Assembly (NCBI RefSeq): GCF_017873175.1
Contig: NZ_JAGGJW010000005.1
Location: 1 to 64,000, forward strand
Source of the DNA: Neorhizobium petrolearium
GTDB lineage: Bacteria; Pseudomonadota; Alphaproteobacteria; Rhizobiales; Rhizobiaceae
Direction: 5' to 3'
Length of the DNA stretch: 64,000 bases
Below, piece by piece: positions 43,806 through 53,240 of the stretch. Made by a program: the position numbers and the translations under genes. The notes below the pieces were generated by a model, which was not told the origin of the DNA, ran no database searches, and saw only the letters and a list, made by a program, of their open reading frames with translations. The first letter of the stretch is position 1, and the number at the start of each line of letters is the position of its first letter.

Positions 43806-45041
43806 ATGAGACGTACGAGAGAGGGATGGAAGAAAATCGCCCTGGCCTCGACAGCAGTGTTCTGGCTCGCCGCCTCCCCTGCGGGCGCGGATAACGCAGA
43901 ACGCGAGGTCTGGCGGCTGTTCGTTGCCGATCACACGGCACCGGTTGTCCGTGCCATCGATCTGGAGACCGGCACCGGGCTCGGGAATTTCGACCTCAAA
44001 GGTTTCGCAGCCCTGACCGCAAGTGCATCGGGCAGAACGGTTTTCGCGGTTCAGACAGAAGCCGACATGGTGCAGGCGATCAGCACCGGCATCGCAGTTT
44101 CCGACCATGGCGAGCACCGAGACGTGGATATCAAGGCGCCGGAGATGCTGCCGGTGAGCTTCGAAGGTCGGCGGCCCGTGCATGCAGTGCCCCATGATGA
44201 CAGAATGATCCTGTTTTTCGATCGCGAGGGACGGGCGGATGTCGTCGGCGAAGATGCGTTGCTGGAGGGAAAGACGGATATCCGCGCCGTCGATGCGACT
44301 GCGCCGCATCATGGCGTCGCGGTGACCATGGGCAGGCACACGCTGGTTTCCGTCCCGGCTACCAAGGCAGAGGTGAAGCCGGACGAACTGCCTCCGCGGC
44401 TGGGCCTGCGTGTTCTCGATGAGAGTAGCAAGCAGGTTGGCGACGTTACCCCCTGCACCGCCCTGCATGGCGAAGCTCTGTCGGCGAGGCTGGTGGCTTT
44501 CGGTTGCGAGGAAGGTGTCCTGTTGGCTCGCCCTGGCGGCAGCGCCGGCCCGAAGCTTGAGATGCTCCCCTATGGAGGCGCTCTTCCGAAGAGCAAAGTG
44601 ACGACCCTGCTCGGCGGCAAATCGATGCAGTTCTTTCTGGGCAATTTCGGCGAAGACAAGCTGGTCGTCATCGATCCGGACGCGGAGGAACCCTATCGGT
44701 TGGTCGAGCTGCCGACCCGACGGGTAGATTTCGCGCTCGACCCCGCCCGCGCAAAGAACGCCTATATCCTGACGGAGGACGGCGATCTGCATCTGCTCAA
44801 CGTGCTGAATGGTTCGATCGTCGGGACGGTCAGGGTGACCGAGCCTTATAGCAAGGATGGTCACTGGCGCGACCCGCGGCCGCGGCTTGCAGTCGCCGGC
44901 GACGTAATCGCCATCACCGATCCGCGTCATAGCCTGGTGCGGATCATCGATATCGAAACATTTTCCGAGAGTCGTACCATTCCCGTGGAAGGAATGCCGT
45001 TCGCGATCGTCGCCGTGGGCGGGTCTGGCATCGATCACTGA
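43806..45041 (+). CDS. aztD: Periplasmic zinc metallochaperone AztD
   Basis: Protein of 411 residues with a signal peptide (LASTAVFWLAASPAGADNAE) and a beta-propeller-like repeat pattern (FVADHTAPVVRAIDLETG, KLVVIDPDAEEPYRLVELPT, GDLHLLNVLNGSIVGTV). His and Asp residues for zinc lie in VSDHGEHRDVDIKAPEM and VPHDDRMI. AztD binds zinc and passes it to the solute-binding protein AztC of a zinc ABC transporter. The Zur box upstream supports zinc-starvation control. The aztABC genes usually nearby are absent here, so aztD stands alone. A hairpin lies 24 bp after the stop. Confidence 0.85.
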   Translation: MRRTREGWKKIALASTAVFWLAASPAGADNAEREVWRLFVADHTAPVVRAIDLETGTGLGNFDLKGFAALTASASGRTVFAVQTEADMVQAISTGIAVSDHGEHRDVDIKAPEMLPVSFEGRRPVHAVPHDDRMILFFDREGRADVVGEDALLEGKTDIRAVDATAPHHGVAVTMGRHTLVSVPATKAEVKPDELPPRLGLRVLDESSKQVGDVTPCTALHGEALSARLVAFGCEEGVLLARPGGSAGPKLEMLPYGGALPKSKVTTLLGGKSMQFFLGNFGEDKLVVIDPDAEEPYRLVELPTRRVDFALDPARAKNAYILTEDGDLHLLNVLNGSIVGTVRVTEPYSKDGHWRDPRPRLAVAGDVIAITDPRHSLVRIIDIETFSESRTIPVEGMPFAIVAVGGSGIDH

Positions 45042-45065
45042 ACGGTGGCTTCGGTGAACACTCCA

Positions 45066-45097
45066 GCGCCGCGCTCCCGGGAGCGTGGCGCCTTTCG
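45066..45097 (+). terminator. Rho-independent terminator after aztD
   Basis: GCGCCGCGCTCCC then GGGAGCGTGGCGC form a 13-bp stem with one G-T pair and almost no loop, followed by CTTTCGG. It lies 24 bp after the aztD stop codon. Confidence 0.65.
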
Positions 45098-45195
45098 GTT
45101 GTCTGGGGCGATCCATCATCAGGATGAATCGGTCGGGCCGGATCGATTCAATCATCTCGTTGGACGATGGAATCTGGCTTTGCGATTCTGCTGCC

Positions 45196-45444
45196 ATGGA
45201 TACCGAACCTCTTCTTCTTACCCGCCGCGACCCAGTTCGCAACATGGCTCGCTTCTATGTGCTCACCGTCGAGCCTGATTTGTTCGAAGGCACGGCACTG
45301 ACCCGCAACTGGGGCCGCATCGGCACCAAAGGCCGAACTTGCATCGAACTCTTCTGTTCAATGCAAGAGGCCGAGCGCAGGCTAACGGCAATCGCGCGCA
45401 GCAAGATGAGGCGAGGGTATAGAGCGACCGAAAAGGCGAGTTGA
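45196..45444 (+). CDS. WGR-domain protein
   Basis: Protein of 82 residues consisting of one WGR domain. The signature NWGRIGTKGRTCIELF gives the name-giving W-G-R near residue 40; the N-terminus reads MDTEPLLLTRRDPVRNMARF. WGR domains bind DNA or poly(ADP-ribose)-related ends and stand-alone versions are common in rhizobia, where their role is unknown. The ATG at 45196 is the natural start; earlier in-frame codons add unrelated residues. Its last 8 bases overlap the first of the two parS-like palindromes. Confidence 0.8.
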   Translation: MDTEPLLLTRRDPVRNMARFYVLTVEPDLFEGTALTRNWGRIGTKGRTCIELFCSMQEAERRLTAIARSKMRRGYRATEKAS

Positions 45445-45458
45445 CAGCTGTCAACTCG
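45437..45458. other. parS-like palindrome 1 (repABC centromere type)
   Basis: A perfect 22-bp palindrome with core GTTGACAGCTGTCAAC (45440-45455). The core fits the repABC parS consensus as I recall it, GTTNNCNGCNGNNAAC, at all fixed bases. An identical 22-bp copy lies at 45636. RepB would bind it for partition. It straddles the end of the WGR gene. Confidence 0.7.
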
Positions 45459-45635
45459 TGAAATGATGGCCTTGATCGAGGACGACAGGCAGCTATCCGG
45501 CCGGCATCTTCCCGCCGCATCAATGAAGGATCGGCAGCGATCTCGATAGAAAAAGATACGAGAGCAGCCCTCCGACAACTCTGTCCGACAAGGACTCACG
45601 CAGCAGCGTATCTCCTCAAGGAGCGAGAAGAAAAA

Positions 45636-45657
45636 CGAGTTGACAGCTGTCAACTCG
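45636..45657. other. parS-like palindrome 2 (repABC centromere type)
   Basis: Identical to the site at 45437-45458, core GTTGACAGCTGTCAAC at 45639-45654, 177 bp of sequence between the two. Neither lies next to repABC within the window. Confidence 0.7.
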
Positions 45658-46441
45658 ATATGGGGACGAAGGTACTGACGCTGCCGTAACCTCTCCACCA
45701 GATGACGAACTCCGCACTCTCGCCCCCTTTCTGCTTCTGCTTACCCCGGCTGCCAGCAGCCGACCGATCGTCTCCCGTTGCGATTGCTGCATCGCTTCGG
45801 AGCGAGCGCACGGAGATCCAGTTGCCTTAGTAAGATACCAGATCACAGTCCCCGCGCCTAAATCCACGCATCCGATCTGGCCCATCCGAAGCGGAGGGAG
45901 GTTGATCGACTGCGGGACAGAACAGCACCAATGGATATTACCCGTCGATGGAATCCGCCAAGACGAAGCATTGCTCAATTTCGCCGGCTGCCGCGGTTGC
46001 GGGAACACGGCTACCGACTATCCAACCAACAGAGGTCCGGTGTCGTCTTCAGTCTCAGTGTCCTGATGCGGCCGCACCGGTGGCAACAGCAGACAGCAAA
46101 TGCCCCTGAGGGCACAGCCGCCAAATGCGTCAGCTCGACCGCCTCGTCGGCTTTTGCCGGGCGCCTCCGAGCGAGGTGGGGGAGGGGGCGTCTCGGCGTC
46201 GCGATCCGCCCAATCGATGCGCCGCTTGCCTCACGCAATCGGCAGGGTAAAATCGCGATGAAAATACTCTGCCGATCGATTCGTTATTTGCCGCATCAAG
46301 CTCCGCTCCGGCATCACGTTTCGAGGAAGAAGCCCTTAATCCGCACCTACCGACAATCAGCATGAATTATGGTTAATGCAGCGGTAACGAAACCAAACTG
46401 CCATATCGCTTTCGTAACGAAGATCATCTATAACAACAACA
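45658..46441. other. 784-bp stretch without a convincing gene
   Basis: Small open frames exist on both strands but all have poor codon use, Arg/Ser-rich translations and no recognisable family. Near the right end GTAACGAA occurs twice (46384-46391 and 46414-46421, 30 bp apart), just before the RHE_PE00001 gene; this may be a regulator-binding direct repeat. Together with the two parS-like sites the stretch looks like plasmid control DNA. Confidence 0.5.
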
Positions 46442-47542
46442 ATGCGTTACGATCTTTCGACATTGCCGCTGCAGACCCTTGTCACGCCCGTAGCGACGGC
46501 GACCGCCGCCCTGGTACGCCTCGACGAGCGCCTTAACCGGTCCGACTTGCGCGAGGGCTGCATCAGCCGCACCGACTTTGCGGACGCCTGCGCCTCGCTA
46601 TGGATTGACGGCGAACTCGTTCACCTTGAGGATCTGGTCCTGCACGATGCCGGCATGGGCATTCGCGCACCCACGCACGAGCTCACCATCGCGCAGGACG
46701 TGCTGCGCACCCGTCGGCGCATTTCCAGCCATCCGCCCGGCTGGGCGCTGAGCCCCGATGGCCTCAGAAGTCTCCGGGGCAGGGGAGGGGGCAACGACGC
46801 TGCGACCCCGCCTGCTCCATTGGCGGAAGGGGAGGCATTCGGGGAATCGATCACCGAGGATGACGATCCGCTGGCGAAGGAACTGGCGGAGATGGATGCC
46901 GTTCTTGCTCGCTCCGAGGCCGTTCTTTCCGGTGCCCTTCGGCCATCACAGTTGCCGCGGCAGGAGCGTGCCCCGCTCGTCTATGAGCCAGGCTGGGATG
47001 AGGACGAGCGCCTCGAGGAGTGGCGCGCTATCCTGATCGAAACGGACGGGTTGCCAGCGGCGCTGCGAGCTGTACTGTTGCTCGATGCCTGGAACCAGTT
47101 GCAGGTCCTCCAGCATGCGCCCTGGCTGGGCCGACTGCTGGCGGCCTCCTTGCTCCGCAAGGCGGATATCACTATCGCGCATCTTGTTGCGGTTAACCTG
47201 GGCCTTAAAAACGTTTCACGCGAGCGGCGCGCCAGCCGCGACCGGAACACGCGACTGCTCGCGATCCTCGACGGAATCGGCATGGCGGCTGAACTGGGCC
47301 TGAAGGAGCATGACCGGTTGCTGCTTGCAAAGCAGCAGATGCGGAGAAAACTCGATGGCCGTCGCCAATCGTCCAAGCTGCCAAAGCTGATCGAGCTCGT
47401 CCTCTCCCGTCCGATGGTCTCGGCCGGCATGATTGCAGAGGCGCTTGATGTCACTCCGCAGGGCGCACTCAAGATCGCTGGTGAACTGAACCTGCGCGAG
47501 CTGACGGGCAGGGGGAGGTTCCGGGCGTGGGGGATCATCTAG
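46442..47542 (+). CDS. RHE_PE00001-family (DUF1612) protein, second copy
   Basis: Protein of 366 residues, paralogous to the one at 32643-33782 in inverted orientation. Shared stretches are [57 protein letters not shown] and the C-terminal [11 protein letters not shown]. The C-terminal helix-turn-helix is AGMIAEALDVTPQGALKIAG. It lies about 0.8 kb after the two parS-like palindromes. The first 40 residues differ from the other copy. Start MRYDLSTLPLQ at 46442 has no clear ribosome binding site. The family is typical of rhizobial plasmids; the role is unknown. Confidence 0.82.
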   Translation: MRYDLSTLPLQTLVTPVATATAALVRLDERLNRSDLREGCISRTDFADACASLWIDGELVHLEDLVLHDAGMGIRAPTHELTIAQDVLRTRRRISSHPPGWALSPDGLRSLRGRGGGNDAATPPAPLAEGEAFGESITEDDDPLAKELAEMDAVLARSEAVLSGALRPSQLPRQERAPLVYEPGWDEDERLEEWRAILIETDGLPAALRAVLLLDAWNQLQVLQHAPWLGRLLAASLLRKADITIAHLVAVNLGLKNVSRERRASRDRNTRLLAILDGIGMAAELGLKEHDRLLLAKQQMRRKLDGRRQSSKLPKLIELVLSRPMVSAGMIAEALDVTPQGALKIAGELNLRELTGRGRFRAWGII

Positions 47543-47629
47543 AATTCCCACGCCCTATGGGAAAGTTCGCACTTCGCATCCCCTCAAGGCAGCCTGTCGA
47601 GGCAATTCGATTACGGGCCACATGGCGCA

Positions 47630-49744
47630 TCATGCCCCCACAAGCGGCAGGATGACCACATCGCGCGGGGGAACTTCGACCTGGCCGCCGTCATGTTCGT
47701 GGCCAATCGGCCAAACGGCCTTGCCGGAGCAGATGCTGCCATGGCGATCCGCCAGCGCCACGTCGGTGGCCTGTGTCGTACGGGTCGGATTGACCAGCCA
47801 TAGAAAGCTGCCTTTCTCACCTTTGTGAATGCGGGCGAAGAGCGTCTTGTTGGAGAGCATCACATGACGCTCGCGGCCGCTCCACCTCAGGAGCTCGGCG
47901 AAGAAGATCGTATTCGCCTTGCCGTTGCTGAGGTAATAGGCGACGGACGGGTTGGTGCCGATCAGCAGCGTGCGCCCCTTGCCGAAATTGTTCTCGACGA
48001 TCGCGAGGCGGCCGTCGGTGAAATTGCCCCGGGCCGTACCGCCGTTGAGACGATAGGACTGCAGGAGACCGCCGCCATCGACGGCAAGCTCGCCGAACTT
48101 GAAATGGATGCGATCGCCGATATCGGGCATGAATTCGACGGTTTCCTCCTGGGCACCGAAGACAGCATCGAGGCCCATGTTTGGCTGCACCTGACCGACA
48201 TGGCCGCGATCGCCGAAATAACCGGGGCAGGCTTCGGTGATCAATGTGCCGCCATTCTCGACCCAGGTCTTCAGCCGGTCGGCCTGTCCGGCGGTAAACA
48301 TGATCGGGTAGGGGAAATAGAGAAAGTCGTAGGCATCGATATCGTCGATATGCACCCAGTCCGGCTGCACCCCGTTGTCGAGGAAGGCCCGATAGGCGCC
48401 CCACATGGCTTCCGGATAGGGCTTTTCCTTCCTGTCGTAATTGAGCAGATAGTCCCATTCCTGCGTCTCGCGCACAACCAGGATGCCGATTTCGCCGCGT
48501 ACCGGCTTCGCTTCCCAGAGTGACGCCTGTGCCGGATCGTTCGCCCATTTCGCCATGGCGCTCTGCATGTCGGAACGCGGTGTGCGTGAGCCGTCCATGC
48601 CATAGGCGCCGAAGGCGCCGAAGAGCGGACCATCGAGCAGTGGACGCCAGCGCAGGTTGAGCACGCCACGCGCACCCCCGGCGAGCGAGGTCATGCTCCA
48701 GATGCGGATATCCTCCGGCTCGGCGACGCGTCCGTCTTCCTTGTCGCGACCGATCACCTGCGGCTGTAGCCACAGCGGCCCGCCCTGACGCTCCGCATGC
48801 CAGAAGGTTTTTCCGCGGGCAGCGGCGCGGTTGATATCGACGCCGTACCAAGACTTCCACGGCTCGGTGCCCTTGCGCGCCTGAATCCAGGTGAAGCCGT
48901 AGATTTCGACCTTGGAGGCGGCGAGCCAGTCGTCGCAGCCGTTCGCCGCCATATTGGGGATCGCGCCGGAAATACCGTGGGCAGCGATAACGTTCTTGCT
49001 GTCGACGGCGCGGATCGTGTCGATGCGCCATTGCATCTGATCGTAGAAATTGTCGCGCTTAAATTGCAACCAGTCGATGCATTCAGAATAGGGCGCCATA
49101 TGCACCGGCGGCTCGATGTCGTCCCATTCGGCATAGCTGTAACGGTGCCAGGCCTTCGCGAGCGCTTTCAGCGAGCCGTATTTCTTCTCCAGCCATGTGC
49201 GGAAGGTGGCCTTGGCATAGCTGGAGTAATCAACGTCCGCGGAATAGTTGCATTCGTTCCAAACGTCGTAGCCGTAGATGGCGGGATGATCCTTGTAGCG
49301 GGTGGCGAGCGCCGTCAGGAAGTTGCCGGCAGCTTCCTTCACCTCGGGGCAGTTGAGCGTCAACGCCCCAGCACCGCCACCATTGTTGGAAAAGCCGCCG
49401 GTCGCGGCCGAGACACCCATCCAGGAGCCGAGCTTCGTCCCGTCGGCGTTGACCTGCAGGGCATGAGAGAATTTGCGAACCGCCCAGTCCGGCACCGCGT
49501 GGATGAGTTCGGCGATGACCGTCTTAAGGCCGTTCTTCGCCGCGAGATCGAGCTGCCGGTCGTATTCCTCCCAATCGTATACGCCGGGCGCCACCTCGAT
49601 CGCGCCCCACATGAACCAGTGGCGGAAGATATTGAGCCCATCCTCGGCGGCGATGCTGTAGTCGCGTTCCCAATCTTCCCGCGGCGGGTTCGACTTGCGG
49701 AAATAAACGGCGCCATAAGGGAATTGAATATCGTTTCTGAGCAT
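47630..49744 (-). CDS. GH42 beta-galactosidase
   Basis: Glycoside hydrolase of 704 residues. The catalytic TIM barrel carries YGYDVWNECNYSADVDYS (acid/base Glu near residue 160) and TFWHAERQGGPLWLQPQ (nucleophile Glu near residue 320), as in GH42. A middle trimerisation-like domain (YPIMFTAGQADRLKTWVENG) and a C-terminal beta domain follow. No signal peptide is seen, so it acts in the cytoplasm on imported galactosides. The ATG at 49744 has AAGGA and matches the family start MLRNDIQFPYGAVYF. It is the last gene of the sugar operon, 106 bp after the dehydrogenase gene, and may have its own ribosome loading. Confidence 0.88.
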   Translation of the reverse strand: MLRNDIQFPYGAVYFRKSNPPREDWERDYSIAAEDGLNIFRHWFMWGAIEVAPGVYDWEEYDRQLDLAAKNGLKTVIAELIHAVPDWAVRKFSHALQVNADGTKLGSWMGVSAATGGFSNNGGGAGALTLNCPEVKEAAGNFLTALATRYKDHPAIYGYDVWNECNYSADVDYSSYAKATFRTWLEKKYGSLKALAKAWHRYSYAEWDDIEPPVHMAPYSECIDWLQFKRDNFYDQMQWRIDTIRAVDSKNVIAAHGISGAIPNMAANGCDDWLAASKVEIYGFTWIQARKGTEPWKSWYGVDINRAAARGKTFWHAERQGGPLWLQPQVIGRDKEDGRVAEPEDIRIWSMTSLAGGARGVLNLRWRPLLDGPLFGAFGAYGMDGSRTPRSDMQSAMAKWANDPAQASLWEAKPVRGEIGILVVRETQEWDYLLNYDRKEKPYPEAMWGAYRAFLDNGVQPDWVHIDDIDAYDFLYFPYPIMFTAGQADRLKTWVENGGTLITEACPGYFGDRGHVGQVQPNMGLDAVFGAQEETVEFMPDIGDRIHFKFGELAVDGGGLLQSYRLNGGTARGNFTDGRLAIVENNFGKGRTLLIGTNPSVAYYLSNGKANTIFFAELLRWSGRERHVMLSNKTLFARIHKGEKGSFLWLVNPTRTTQATDVALADRHGSICSGKAVWPIGHEHDGGQVEVPPRDVVILPLVGA

Positions 49745-49850
49745 TGTCCTATCCTTCTTCAGTTCGGGCATAGCTTCGCCGGCCGGAGAAAGAGGCCTCC
49801 GGCTGAAAGCAAGCGAAGATATCGTCCGGCAGTCCTAAAAAGCGTTGGTC

Positions 49851-50726
49851 TTAGCGCGGTCCTCCGGCGAGGAGTTCGAGCGTGCGGATGAGGGCGGAAT
49901 GGTCGCGTTCGCCATCGCCGTTGGCGATCGCGGCATTCATGAGCTGCTGGGTCGCGGCGGTATTGGGCAGGGCAAGGTCGAGCGCCCGGGCGGCATCGAC
50001 GGCGAGTGTCATGTCCTTGCGGTGCAGGCGGATGCGGAAGCCGGGCTCGAAGGTCTCCTTGAGCATCCGCTCGCCATGCACTTCGAGGATGCGGGAGGCC
50101 GCAAAGCCGCCCATCAGTGCGGCGCGGACCCTGGCCGGATCGGCGCCGGCGCGTTTTGCAAAAAGCAGGGCTTCCGAAACGGCTTCGATCGTCAGGCCGA
50201 CGATGATCTGGTTGGCGACCTTGGCCGTCTGGCCGTCGCCGACGCCGCCGACCAGCGTGATGTTCTTGCCCATTTTCTCGAACAGCGGCCGGGCCCGTTC
50301 GAAGGCCGTATCCTTGCCGCCGACCATGATGGTCAGCGACGCGGCCGTGGCTCCCACCTCGCCACCGGAAACCGGCGCGTCGAGATAATCGCAGTCGAGC
50401 GCTTCAATGCGTCTCGCAAAGTGCTTTGTCTCCACCGGCGAAATCGAACTCATGTCGATGACCAGCTTGCCTTTGGACAGGCCAGAGGCGACGCCGTTTT
50501 CGCCGAAGAGGACCGCCTCGACATCCGGCGTGTCGGGCAGCATCAGGATGATGATATCCGAGGCCTCGGCCACGGCCTTTGCACTGGCTGCCGCCCTGCC
50601 GCCCTTGGTGACGAGATGCTGGGAAGCTTCCTTCACGCGGCTGAGATGCAGCGTGTGACCCGCATCGATCAGGTGTTCCGCCATTGGGCGGCCCATGACG
50701 CCCAATCCGATGAATCCGATATTCAT
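49851..50726 (-). CDS. 3-hydroxyacid (tartronate semialdehyde-type) dehydrogenase
   Basis: Dehydrogenase of 291 residues of the 3-hydroxyisobutyrate/GarR family. It begins MNIGFIGLGVMGRPMAEHLI (NAD-binding GxGxMG). DAPVSGGEVGATAASLTIMV and the lysine motif GVGDGQTAKVANQIIVG (catalytic Lys near residue 170) are typical. Such enzymes reduce tartronate semialdehyde to glycerate or act on L-threonate-type substrates. The hydroxypyruvate-isomerase-like gene lies immediately upstream, an OtnI/GarR-like pairing. It is followed by the GH42 gene. The natural substrate is uncertain. Confidence 0.85.
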   Translation of the reverse strand: MNIGFIGLGVMGRPMAEHLIDAGHTLHLSRVKEASQHLVTKGGRAAASAKAVAEASDIIILMLPDTPDVEAVLFGENGVASGLSKGKLVIDMSSISPVETKHFARRIEALDCDYLDAPVSGGEVGATAASLTIMVGGKDTAFERARPLFEKMGKNITLVGGVGDGQTAKVANQIIVGLTIEAVSEALLFAKRAGADPARVRAALMGGFAASRILEVHGERMLKETFEPGFRIRLHRKDMTLAVDAARALDLALPNTAATQQLMNAAIANGDGERDHSALIRTLELLAGGPR

Positions 50727-50733
50727 GACAACC

Positions 50734-51513
50734 TCATTTTAGATAGGGCCTCATCCAGCCGAGGCCCCCGCTGGTACCAGCCTTCGGTTTATATTCGCAG
50801 CCGACCCAGCCGTCGTAACCGAGGCGGTCGAGTTCGGAGAGGATGAAGCCGTAGTTGATCTCGCCCGTGCCGGGTTCGTTGCGGCCGGGACTGTCGGCAA
50901 TCTGCACATGAGCGATCTTCTCCCTCAGCCGTGTAAAGGTGGGGATCAGGTCGCCCTGCATGATCTGCATGTGGTAGAAGTCGTATTGGATAAAGAGATT
51001 GTCGGAGCCGACCTTATCGAGGATGCGCTCGGCATGCTTCGTCGTCGACAGGAAGAAGCCGGGAATGTCACGTAGGTTGATCTGCTCGATCAAGAGCTTG
51101 ACGCCGGCATCGGCGCAGCGCGGCGCGGCATATTTCAGGTTCTCGACCAGCGTGTTTTCCAGCACGTCGGGGTCGGCGTCCTTCGACACCAGACCTGAAA
51201 TGACGTTAAGCTGCCGGCAACTGAGTGCCTTGGCATAATCGAGCGCCAGCGCCACTCCATCGCGAAATTCCTGCACGCGGTCAGGCAGGCAGGCGATGCC
51301 GCGCTCGCCGCCGGCCCAATCGCCGGAGGGCACGTTGAAAAGCGCCTGTTCGAGACCGCTTGCCTTCAAGGCATTCGCGACTTTTTCCTTCGGCTCGGCA
51401 TAGGGGCCGAGATATTCCAGTGCTCCGAAACCGTCTTTCGCTGCGGCTGCAAAACGGTCGAGAAAGGGCAGGTCCTGATAGAGGAAGGAGAGATTGGCTG
51501 AGAATTTCGGCAC
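50734..51513 (-). CDS. Hydroxypyruvate isomerase-like (Hyi/OtnI) protein
   Basis: TIM-barrel isomerase of 259 residues. Start MPKFSANLSFLYQDLPFLDR is the Hyi/OtnI signature. Metal-binding residues appear in KLLIEQINLRDIPGFFLST (Glu), LFIQYDFYHMQIMQGDL (Asp, His), IAHVQIADSPGRNEPGTGEI (His and Asp), and VGCEYKPKAGTSGGL (Glu). It interconverts hydroxypyruvate and tartronate semialdehyde or 2-oxo-tetronates. It lies 7 bp upstream of the dehydrogenase gene and 10 bp downstream of the ABC ATPase, inside the sugar operon. The connection to a galactoside substrate is not obvious, which is noted as odd. Confidence 0.83.
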   Translation of the reverse strand: MPKFSANLSFLYQDLPFLDRFAAAAKDGFGALEYLGPYAEPKEKVANALKASGLEQALFNVPSGDWAGGERGIACLPDRVQEFRDGVALALDYAKALSCRQLNVISGLVSKDADPDVLENTLVENLKYAAPRCADAGVKLLIEQINLRDIPGFFLSTTKHAERILDKVGSDNLFIQYDFYHMQIMQGDLIPTFTRLREKIAHVQIADSPGRNEPGTGEINYGFILSELDRLGYDGWVGCEYKPKAGTSGGLGWMRPYLK

Positions 51514-51523
51514 TGGAACATCC

Positions 51524-53230
51524 TTATGAATTGATGGGCGCGACGAAACGCTGCCGGTGCATCATGCGCTTGTCGCGAGGATCGGGGTTAGGAACCGCAG
51601 AGATGAGGCTTTTTGTGTAAGCCTCCCGCGGCGCGGTGCAGATCTGCTTGGCCTCGCCAAGCTCGACGATCCTGCCGCGGTGCATGACGGCCACGCGGTC
51701 GCAGAAATAGCGCACCACGGAAATGTCGTGCGAGATGAAGATGAAGCTGAGGTTCAGCCGCCTGCGGATATCGAGCAGAAGGTCAAGGATCTGGCTGCGG
51801 ATGGAGACGTCGAGCGCCGAGGTCGCCTCATCGGCGATGATGATGCGCGGTTCGAGCGCGAGCGCCCGAGCGATGCCGATGCGCTGCCGCTGGCCGCCGG
51901 AAAAGGCGTGCGGATAACGCTCCATGCCCATCGGGTCGAGTCCAACGAGGCGCATCAGCTCGGCAACGCGGTCCTCCAGTTCCTTGCCCTTGGCAAGACC
52001 GTTGACGATCAGCGGGTCGCCGATCACCTCCTTGACCGTCATGCGCGGATTGAGGGAAGCGAACGGGTCCTGGAAGACAAGGCGGACTTCGCGATGAAAG
52101 TCCCGAAGTCCCTTCTTGCCAAGCCTGGTGACCTCGATTTCGCTGCCGTTCTTGTTGCGGTAGAAAACGGTCCCGGCCGTTGGCTCGACAATGCGCAGGA
52201 TCAGCCTGCCGAGTGTGGTCTTGCCGGAACCGCTCTCCCCGACGATGCCGAGGTTCTCACCCGGATAGAGGTCGAAATTGGCGTCGTCGACCGCCCTGAG
52301 CGTATTGTTGCCCGCATAGCCGAAAGTCTTGCCGAGATTGCGGACAGACAGAACAGGCGACGGCGCTTCGGCCGACAGCATCACCGCCGGTTTGCCGACA
52401 TTCGCCTGACGAGTGAGCTTCACGGTCGAAGCAAGCAGTTGGCGGGTATAGGGATGGCCGGCCGCATGATAGATCGCATCGACGGTTCCATGTTCGACGA
52501 TGCGGCCGAAACGCATGACGGCGACTTCATCCGCCACTTCGGCCACCAGGCCCATATCGTGAGTGATGAGCAGCATGGCCATACCGCGCCCCACCTGCAG
52601 GCGCTTGATGAGATCGAGAATTTCGGCCTGCGTGGTGACGTCGAGCGCAGTCGTCGGCTCATCGGCAATCAGGATGTCCGGATCGCCGGCAAGCGCCATG
52701 GCGATCATCGCGCGCTGGCGCATGCCGCCGGAAAACTCGAACGTATAGCGATCGGCCATCTTGTCCGGATTGGGGATTTCGACCTGGCGCAACAGATCGA
52801 TCATCCGCTCGCGCGCCGCCTTCTTGTCGAGGTTGGTATGCAGGCGGATCGCTTCGACGATCTGCGAGCCGATCGTGTGGACCGGCGAAAGCGAACTCAT
52901 GGGCTCTTGAAAGATAAGACCGATGCGCCGACCGCGGATCGCGCGCATGGCGTTGCTGTCGGGAGAAAGCGTGGCAATGTCGGTGATTGCGTCGCCGTTT
53001 TTGAGCAGGATACGTCCACCGACGATCCGGCCAGGGCGGTCGATGATCTGCAGCAGCGAACGGGCCGTAACGCTCTTGCCGGAACCGCTTTCTCCGACGA
53101 GGCAGAGCGTCTGGCCGCGTTTCAGCTGAAAGCTCACCTTTTCCACCGCATGCAGAATATGGGTGCGCAAGCGGAAATCGACCGAGAGGTTCTCTACCGA
53201 GAGGACGACGTCATCGGGAAGATCGTTCAT
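51524..53230 (-). CDS. Dual ABC ATPase of a peptide/oligosaccharide importer
   Basis: Two fused ATP-binding cassettes in 568 residues, as in DppD-DppF fusions. First cassette: [20 protein letters not shown] (Walker A), [15 protein letters not shown] (signature), [16 protein letters not shown] (Walker B). Second cassette: [49 protein letters not shown]. Walker, signature and Q-loop elements are complete. It powers the two permeases upstream. Start ATG 53230 has a strong GAGGAGG site; earlier in-frame codons overlap the upstream gene. The permease gene ends 10 bp before. Confidence 0.9.
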   Translation of the reverse strand: MNDLPDDVVLSVENLSVDFRLRTHILHAVEKVSFQLKRGQTLCLVGESGSGKSVTARSLLQIIDRPGRIVGGRILLKNGDAITDIATLSPDSNAMRAIRGRRIGLIFQEPMSSLSPVHTIGSQIVEAIRLHTNLDKKAARERMIDLLRQVEIPNPDKMADRYTFEFSGGMRQRAMIAMALAGDPDILIADEPTTALDVTTQAEILDLIKRLQVGRGMAMLLITHDMGLVAEVADEVAVMRFGRIVEHGTVDAIYHAAGHPYTRQLLASTVKLTRQANVGKPAVMLSAEAPSPVLSVRNLGKTFGYAGNNTLRAVDDANFDLYPGENLGIVGESGSGKTTLGRLILRIVEPTAGTVFYRNKNGSEIEVTRLGKKGLRDFHREVRLVFQDPFASLNPRMTVKEVIGDPLIVNGLAKGKELEDRVAELMRLVGLDPMGMERYPHAFSGGQRQRIGIARALALEPRIIIADEATSALDVSIRSQILDLLLDIRRRLNLSFIFISHDISVVRYFCDRVAVMHRGRIVELGEAKQICTAPREAYTKSLISAVPNPDPRDKRMMHRQRFVAPINS

Positions 53231-53240
53231 CGCTTCCTCC

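Noticed and set aside
43545-45245. Open frame of 566 codons on the minus strand
   Set aside because: Covers pcaR and aztD in antisense; His/Arg-rich translation without motifs, while the plus-strand genes have clear families, a Zur box and a ribosome binding site.
45931-46365. Open frame of 144 codons between the parS-like sites and the RHE_PE00001 gene
   Set aside because: Arg-rich, no family, and an overlapping minus-strand frame looks equally poor; treated as non-coding.
46384-46421. Iteron-like repeats (GTAACGAA twice) as an origin of replication
   Set aside because: Only two copies, no adjacent rep gene; more likely a regulator site for the following gene.
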